A DNA stretch of 64,000 bases. Source: Lepidodermella squamata. Lineage: Eukaryota; Gastrotricha. Under the pieces are notes generated by a model. The model did no database searches. It was not told the origin of the DNA and saw only the letters and a program-made list of their open reading frames with translations. Of the stretch, positions 58,601 through 64,000 are shown one piece after another. The stretch lies in assembly GCA_047495785.1 (NCBI GenBank), contig JBLDXI010000001.1:4774001-4838000 (forward strand), written 5' to 3'. Numbering within the stretch: the stretch's first letter is position 1; every line of letters begins with the position of its first letter. A program made the translations under genes and the position numbers.

Positions 58601-61600
58601 CCACTTTGTTCTCGTTTTTCACAACTTGCGCTTTAAGCTGGAGTACCTGTTTCTGCAGTTGACCGACCACATCTTCGGGGTAATTCATCCAGCTCTTTCT
58701 TGTACTTCTCGATTTCGAGCTTACTCGTCTCCAGTTGCCGTTGAAGGTCAGCGATCATCCCTTCGACACGTTGGGCGGACTCGCTGGCCGCCGTAGCAGC
58801 TACTTGCTGTAGGTCGCTCGACATTGCGAGCAGCCTTTCTTCGGTGACACCACCGCCGATTTTCATAATGCTTCCACCTTACACATTCGTTTGTCGAGCA
58901 GGTCGCATCTGTTACCGCCGATGTCCTTGTTCGACGTGAATCTAGCGTATGGCTTAGCGAGTTCGTTAACATATTCGTCGTTAAAATCGATTCTTATCAC
59001 GCCTGCCGCCATTGCCGCTCCGTTGCGCAATCAATTTCAATAAAAGCTCTATCAAAAAAGGCAGGAAACCAAACACATCTCCCACCTTAGACACTGCGGC
59101 GAATGTGCGTCGCAATGTTTTCAAATCTTCGAGGGAGGGACTCCAGGGGAACGAAGCTTACATGGTGGCGACGGTGGCCTCTCGAAGGCCGATATTTGCT
59201 TGAGCTAGCGCCTCGAGCGCGTTCGCGACTTCAGTTTGCAGCGTGCCGAGCGCAGCTGCGACTAAACGGCTCCAGGAGCGGGAGGTGGAATCGCGACCGG
59301 GGGGAGGGCGCCTGGAGCGCCGCCGGCCGCCCTTGGGACGGCTCTGGCCGCTTGAATTATTGCGTCCCGAACTTCCGGGGAAATTGCGGCTAGTCGTAGA
59401 GACATACACAGGTGGGCAAAAAGATTAATACAGTACTTGCAATCATATTTGGGTGGCATAATTATCGGTGACATTCCCGTGTCGGTAAATGACACGAAGT
59501 TAGAACTCAGTTTTTTACGCTCTATCTGGTGATATACGACTCGAGTATGCCCAGCTCTTTCATTGGTCAAAAATTTGACAACTGACTTCTGTCAAGTTCC
59601 CTGTTTAGCCCTATTTTAGTAGTTTCATGAGGCGCTGGTCACCAGCTGAACATTTTCTCATGTCAAAATCACCTGCAAATGCAAGGAGGGTATGAACCCT
59701 ACACTTCTAGTTATTTTTAGGCACCTGCAACGGTTGTAACTCACTGAGGAGCGGTATTTTATGCAATTAAAGGGTGAGGCTTTATGGTACCCCTTAAGGG
59801 ACGAGAAGGGATGTTTTGGGGGAAAATGAGTCCCCAAAATCATAGGAAACTACTTGTCCGTGACGGTTAAGCATACTGCTAGAGATTTTTTGCAGTTACA
59901 ATGAATTTACAATGATGGTGACGTCTGACCGATTCCAACAGCTCTGGATTGTAACCTAAACAATGATAATCGAAGCCAAATTTGCCGTTACACATAGCTG
60001 GCTTTTTATAGCCTTCACAAGAAATACAACGATAGTAAGAATTGTCTCGATAGACGCAACACTTGTGCCGAACGCCCATTTGGGCTTTTACAACGTGTCC
60101 GTTATGTGAACATTACCTATGTGAACTTCGAAGGACACAGAAAAAGCATCTCAGCTTTACCCTTTCAGGCTTCAAGAACTGTATGCTGTTAAATTAAAAT
60201 AAATCATTGAAAATTTTGCGCAAGAATGTTCGAAACCTTCCGGCAGGACAAAAACTTGTCGTAGAGAGGATTGCGTCCCAGGGTTATTGTTTCCTCTTCG
60301 TTCGAGTGGCGAGTGGAACGAGAAGGCGAACGAGAATGACGAGATGACGATCGATAGCGCGATTAATCGTTGAAAATCGTTGATTGATCACGCACTTTTC
60401 AGTCCAATTTTGGTACTCTTCGGCTCGATTAAGTTCATCGTCAAACCTGGGGAAGAAGCCCTCCAGGTCTAGTCTTTTGAATTCCCTAACGCTGATTTCA
60501 GCGAGGTGATTTCGGATGACGTGGCTCCTTAACCTTTTCGTAGTGTTGGTATGCCAGTTGTCCGTCTCACTTATAAATTGTGGTCCTTGGTGTCTTGTTT
60601 TGTGTAGCAGCGTAAGCTGTGGTGTGAGGGCTACTGCGCCTGGGTGTTTGACTAGGAGCCCGAAGGTGTTGTCCAGGAAGCAACCAGAAGAGGGGGTATT
60701 TTGATTATCTGACAGACGGGGAGCAGTGTTTCTCAGTGACTTACTTTGTTATGTCGTAGGTGCCGATGACAGGAAGGATGTGCTGATTTCTCTTCCGGAG
60801 TCCATCTAGACTGCCAAATTGCTGGGGGTTGATGTACGCCCTTTTCCGAGGCTACTCTCCAGTTTTCCGTTGGCATCCTCTGGATGCTGCGAAATCCACG
60901 CTTCATAAGCTGATACGGGCGCGGTGCGCGATTCGCCCAAACGACACATCTGAAGCGAATTTATTGTTTAAAATGAAATATACCAGAAAAATATAATTTA
61001 CCTTTATAGTTATTAGCTGTGGTGAGAATGTCTCTGTGAGGCTGGTCTCGTTATTGTTAAAAGGCAATTATTCGTATAGTATCACGTTTTATTTAAGTAT
61101 CAGGTTAAAATATAAAACAACCCATCATTAGTAATAAGGGTTATCAAGCTGTGATTAAAGATTGTAAGGTGGCGTAGATTGTAATGATAGAGAGGCGGCG
61201 TTCTGACCAGCATAGGCTAATTGCACTAATGTGATGAGGCGACGGCCCGGTTTATAAGGTCGATGAACAATCGGGTTAGCTCACACAGGTACGCCTGCGT
61301 TTCGGCGCGAATAGCTATTAGCACGCGATCACTATAAAATGAAGGACGGTTCGAGTTGCGCCTTACAGTCTCTCAACCGCACGCCTCGTTCAGGAGGCGG
61401 CGGTGGCTGATTAGCAACAACTACACACCGAGACAGCTCAGTTCTGGTTGAGAAATAACGTCCTATTGTGACAGGTCAGAGGTTTATATTGAAGCTTTGG
61501 CGAGCGGTTTCAGCTCTTAGCAAACTTGCGTTTTTACCTGGCACTATAGGTGGAACCTTTAAGAAAGGAGCTTCAGGACGTGAATGGGCAATCAGCTATC

Positions 61601-63101
61601 AAAGTAATTTGAATGAGGCCTGGAGCAACCCAGGTTTCCCCTGCTTGATGCTGGATAATAAGGCTGCAATTCTGAATCATGATTTAGTAAACACTTGGAT
61701 TTCTTGTAAAACTTGAATGCTTATCGCTTCAGAGTGTCGATGCTTTCTAGATCGTCGGGGTTCAATTATCTGCTGTAGGCGGAAGATAGCAGTGTCCATA
61801 GCCGACGTGGCAAGCTTGGTGATTACATTCTTAGGCGAGGTCGCAGCAGCAGCCGATATAACGCGTTATCCAGACTTGCAGCTGCAACACCACTGAGGTG
61901 ACTTCGTGGACGTATAACGGAGATAGCAGTTATATTTTTTTAGCATTGACATGACGATCTATCGATCGGGGACGTTGATGTTAAATACATCGTAATAGAA
62001 AAAAGTTTCAAAAATTCCAGGGTGTCAATGAGATTCGTCTGATTCGAATCTGAATTTCTGTTTTAGTAAAGATCGCAATTGAGTCGAAAAAGTTGATTTC
62101 GCTCGTTTTCTCGCAATCATGTCAAATGAATAAAGCAAAAAGTTATGAGTCCTCGCGAAACGTCGATTCGGGATTTCGAGTACTACGGTTTAAAGTGGAT
62201 TCCACCGACACGTTAATCCGACGTTTACATGATGAGGAACAACGGACAAATGGATGCTGTGGAAAAAGTCATTATCTCAGCCAAAGTTACTTCAATGAAC
62301 TCGCTCGCTTCTCGACGGGTTTATCCGTTCGAAATTCCCAGACGTTTTACAGAAGAAGGGAAGTTCATAGCTATAGCGATTTTGTGTAAATACTGTGTCC
62401 AGCTTCAGGTTAGCCCTTGGCCCCGAAATTTTGCTTCGGATAGAACGATACTATTTTTGAATTTCATGACAACTCCCTTATTTTGTGTTTTAGAGGCTAT
62501 CCATGGTGATATCAATGAGCAAAATGTTATTTGCACTGCGAGTGCAATCGAGGAAATCGATTCAACGCCTGAAATCGTTGGCCTGATCGATTTTGGCGAC
62601 GCTGTCATGTCGAAACGCGTCTTCGAACCCGGCATCGCCCTCATGTACATGACGTGTTTCGGCTCGAACGCGCTCGAGTGCGCACGGGCATTCATACGCG
62701 GCTTCTTGCAATCGAATACGCAATTTTCGACATTGGAGAAGTCGCTCATTTACGTGAGTCGATCAATGATAGAAATTCTTCAGTGATAAAATTTTAGATT
62801 TTTGCAATTGTTGGAGACTCTGAATTTTGTGCTATCAACCTCGATATTTAGAGTCTCATGAATTGTTAGGTCAGTTTTAACTTTTGCTATAATGCATTCT
62901 GAATTTTAGCCGTGTATTATTGGTCGATATGCCCAATCGCTGGTGATGGGCAATTATACGGCTGTGAAGCTGGAAGCTGAGGGCCGCTCGAGCGATTACG
63001 TCCTTTCGACGTCGAAACGCGGCTGGGCGCTGCTGAGCCAACTGATGGACTCACCTCTGGGCAACGAAATGGCTCGAATGATCGAAGCAATTGACCCTTG
63101 A
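55653..63101 (+). CDS. HYKK: Hydroxylysine kinase, 373 aa
   Basis: Five exons (55653-55747, 56438-56673, 56794-57132, 62494-62753, 62910-63101) join in phases 2, 1, 1 and 0; the first donor is GTGGGT. The product has the same length as human HYKK as I recall it (373 aa). It is an aminoglycoside-phosphotransferase-fold kinase: LLNGYDDLNFQV at the nucleotide-binding loop, HGDINEQN with the catalytic Asp229, and GLIDFGD with the metal-binding Asp256. A C-terminal AQSLVMG also matches. HYKK phosphorylates 5-hydroxy-L-lysine with GTP in breakdown of collagen-derived hydroxylysine. Intron 3 is 5.4 kb, very long for this region, and holds a truncated LINE. AATAAA lies at 63218. Confidence 0.92.
57652..59000 (-). 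mobile_element. Truncated non-LTR retrotransposon (ORF1 and endonuclease)
   Basis: On the minus strand, in HYKK intron 3, broken frames from about 59000 to 58032 encode an ORF1-like protein. It has a coiled coil (EGMIADLQRQLETSKLEIEK near 58690-58780), a block with VVLNGVKEGEGESLVAAV, a block RRFIPANLMEAENALANEGR, and a Lys-rich tail. It is followed, in another frame (58080-57652), by an apurinic-type endonuclease with NIQGY at the start and LLLGDFDSRLGEE near the end. The reverse transcriptase is absent, so the 3' side is lost. GC-rich frames up to about 59430 may be its 5' end. Confidence 0.7.
59001..61150. other. HYKK intron 3, middle part
   Basis: GC-rich DNA at 59200-59400 probably belongs to the 5' part of the LINE. 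A minus-strand frame with ATG at 59879-60079 (66 codons) has a Cys/His pattern (KCCVYRD, YYRCISC, RRHHHC) that is faintly like a FLYWCH zinc finger. It may be a Mutator-like scrap. The rest shows no feature I can support. Confidence 0.3.
61151..61471 (+). mobile_element. Possible LTR-like promoter segment
   Basis: A stretch starting TGTGATTAAAG and ending TTGTGACA contains a strong TATA box (TATAAAA, 61333-61339) followed by GC-richer transcribed-like DNA. This is LTR-like in form (TG...CA with an internal TATA). No target-site duplication and no second copy were found in the window, so the call is weak. Confidence 0.2.
61472..62493. other. HYKK intron 3, end part
   Basis: I see no supported feature. 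A plus-strand frame that runs into HYKK exon 4 from 62229 is open by chance; the acceptor TTTTAG at 62488-62493 and the family similarity place the exon start at 62494. Confidence 0.4.
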
Positions 63102-64000
63102 AAGAATTTTTAAGCCTTCTGCAATGGAAACATTTTATTGTTGATGATTTTTTAACGACTTCTCTAGTCAATATCGTGGCTGAATCAGCAATTTAAAGGT
63201 GCTATTAACGAACTGCGAATAAAATTAATGATTCTGTGCAACGTAATTGGGTTTTGTTTGAATAATCTCGGGCTTAGCCATTCCAATCGCGAATCGATCG
63301 TGATGTTTTAAGCCTTTTCTCAGCGTTTCATGACGCCCGATCGGCTTCGCTCTCATAACATAACATAACAGCATAAATAACTCAGACATCCGACTCGCTA
63401 TGTCTTATTTTGCTTAACAAAATCTTTCAGCTTCACTTCTTGCAGATATGCAAAACTATCCCTTTAAGGTTATAATGACATCCGGCTTTAATGAACGCGA
63501 TGCATTAATAAGCCGTTCAATGGCAGCTATTAAGTTTCATCAAGTCTCAGGTTTTGAGCCACTAGAGTTTCCGCTGCAAGCCTTCTGGATGTCAAATAAC
63601 AAATTTTGATCTCTACTGCGTTGTGTCTTAACGTCTGAGCGTAGACTGTCCCCGAATCGTGCTGTTTATTCGCATTGGGCTTACTTGGGCTTGCATTTTT
63701 TTGTCGCAATTTTGTCTCATTTCCCGACAGCGATATGCGTGGGTAAAGCTGAGTACATCGTAATAATGGCCGAAAATATAACAACTATATGTATAAAATA
63801 AAACAACGCGCGGTTTTAATACATGTTTGAAGGATGAATTTTTACGACTGTTTGGAAGCCATAGTTTAACGCGATCTAGATGACAATAAATTGAGTTAAG
63901 AGTTTAGAGATCAGGTCAAGTTCATTTTAGAATTCCTTCTAACTGCTAACCTTCTAAGAGTTTCATGAATGAATCTCAAACTATTTGCGGACGACAACTT
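63102..64000. other. 3' flank of HYKK, no gene seen
   Basis: The HYKK poly(A) signal AATAAA lies at 63218-63223. Beyond it the DNA is AT-rich with a short ACATA-type simple repeat around 63356-63370. No frame has recognisable content. Confidence 0.5.

Noticed and set aside
62229-62786. 185-codon frame overlapping HYKK exon 4
   Set aside because: Only the part from 62494 to 62753 matches hydroxylysine kinase; the TTTTAG acceptor and the donor GTGAGT define the exon, and the rest is chance reading.

Overview
The window is nuclear DNA of an invertebrate animal. Genes are split by GT-AG introns, many only 48-70 nt long; exons are GC-richer than the AT-rich non-coding DNA; and the products are metazoan: a receptor tyrosine kinase, fucokinase (FCSK), the proteoglycan-linker enzyme B3GALT6, hydroxylysine kinase, i-type lysozyme, a mitochondria-eating-protein homolog and a SAXO-like axonemal protein. 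The SAXO-like gene suggests motile cilia or flagella, and PEX10 suggests peroxisomes. The phylum cannot be fixed from this sequence; a small-intron bilaterian is as far as I can go.

Layout. 0-2 kb: no clear gene. 1.9-2.4 kb (+): a small secreted Cys-rich protein behind a TATA box. 2.5-3.9 kb (-): a secreted protein with two i-type lysozyme domains. 4.3-8.7 kb (-): a receptor tyrosine kinase whose ectodomain carries two LamG-like domains and an inactive trypsin-like domain. 9.5-11.4 kb (+): a doubtful small Cys-rich gene, then a membrane-anchored polysaccharide deacetylase. 12.1-19.4 kb (-): EXOG then NCBP1, 78 bp apart head to tail. 19.9-23.8 kb (+): intronless SPATA18/MIEAP homolog, then the SAXO-like gene. 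24.0-40.1 kb and 41.3-51.3 kb (-): two tandem full-length fucokinase genes with 18 and 12 exons. 52.6-63.1 kb (+): B3GALT6, PEX10 and HYKK. The last 0.9 kb is empty.

The long introns of the fucokinase genes and of HYKK hold most mobile DNA: an 843-bp Harbinger-like foldback element, a 427-bp element with terminal inverted repeats and 9-bp flanking repeats, a Helitron fragment, a gag/protease retroelement scrap between 143-bp repeats, two transposase relics, a reverse-transcriptase scrap and a truncated LINE. Most readable scraps inside the fucokinase introns run against the host gene.

Functional links: FCSK (fucose salvage), B3GALT6 (glycosaminoglycan linker), lysozyme and deacetylase all act on glycans but need not be co-regulated. 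Most notable are the odd receptor kinase, the eroded kinase motifs in fucokinase copy A beside a canonical copy B, the RGG-rich extension of NCBP1, and repeated 3' splice-site-like motifs just upstream of several start codons, which with the close EXOG-NCBP1 pair raise the possibility of spliced-leader trans-splicing and operons. Exon models were built by hand from splice consensus, reading-frame phase and family similarity; no transcript data were used.
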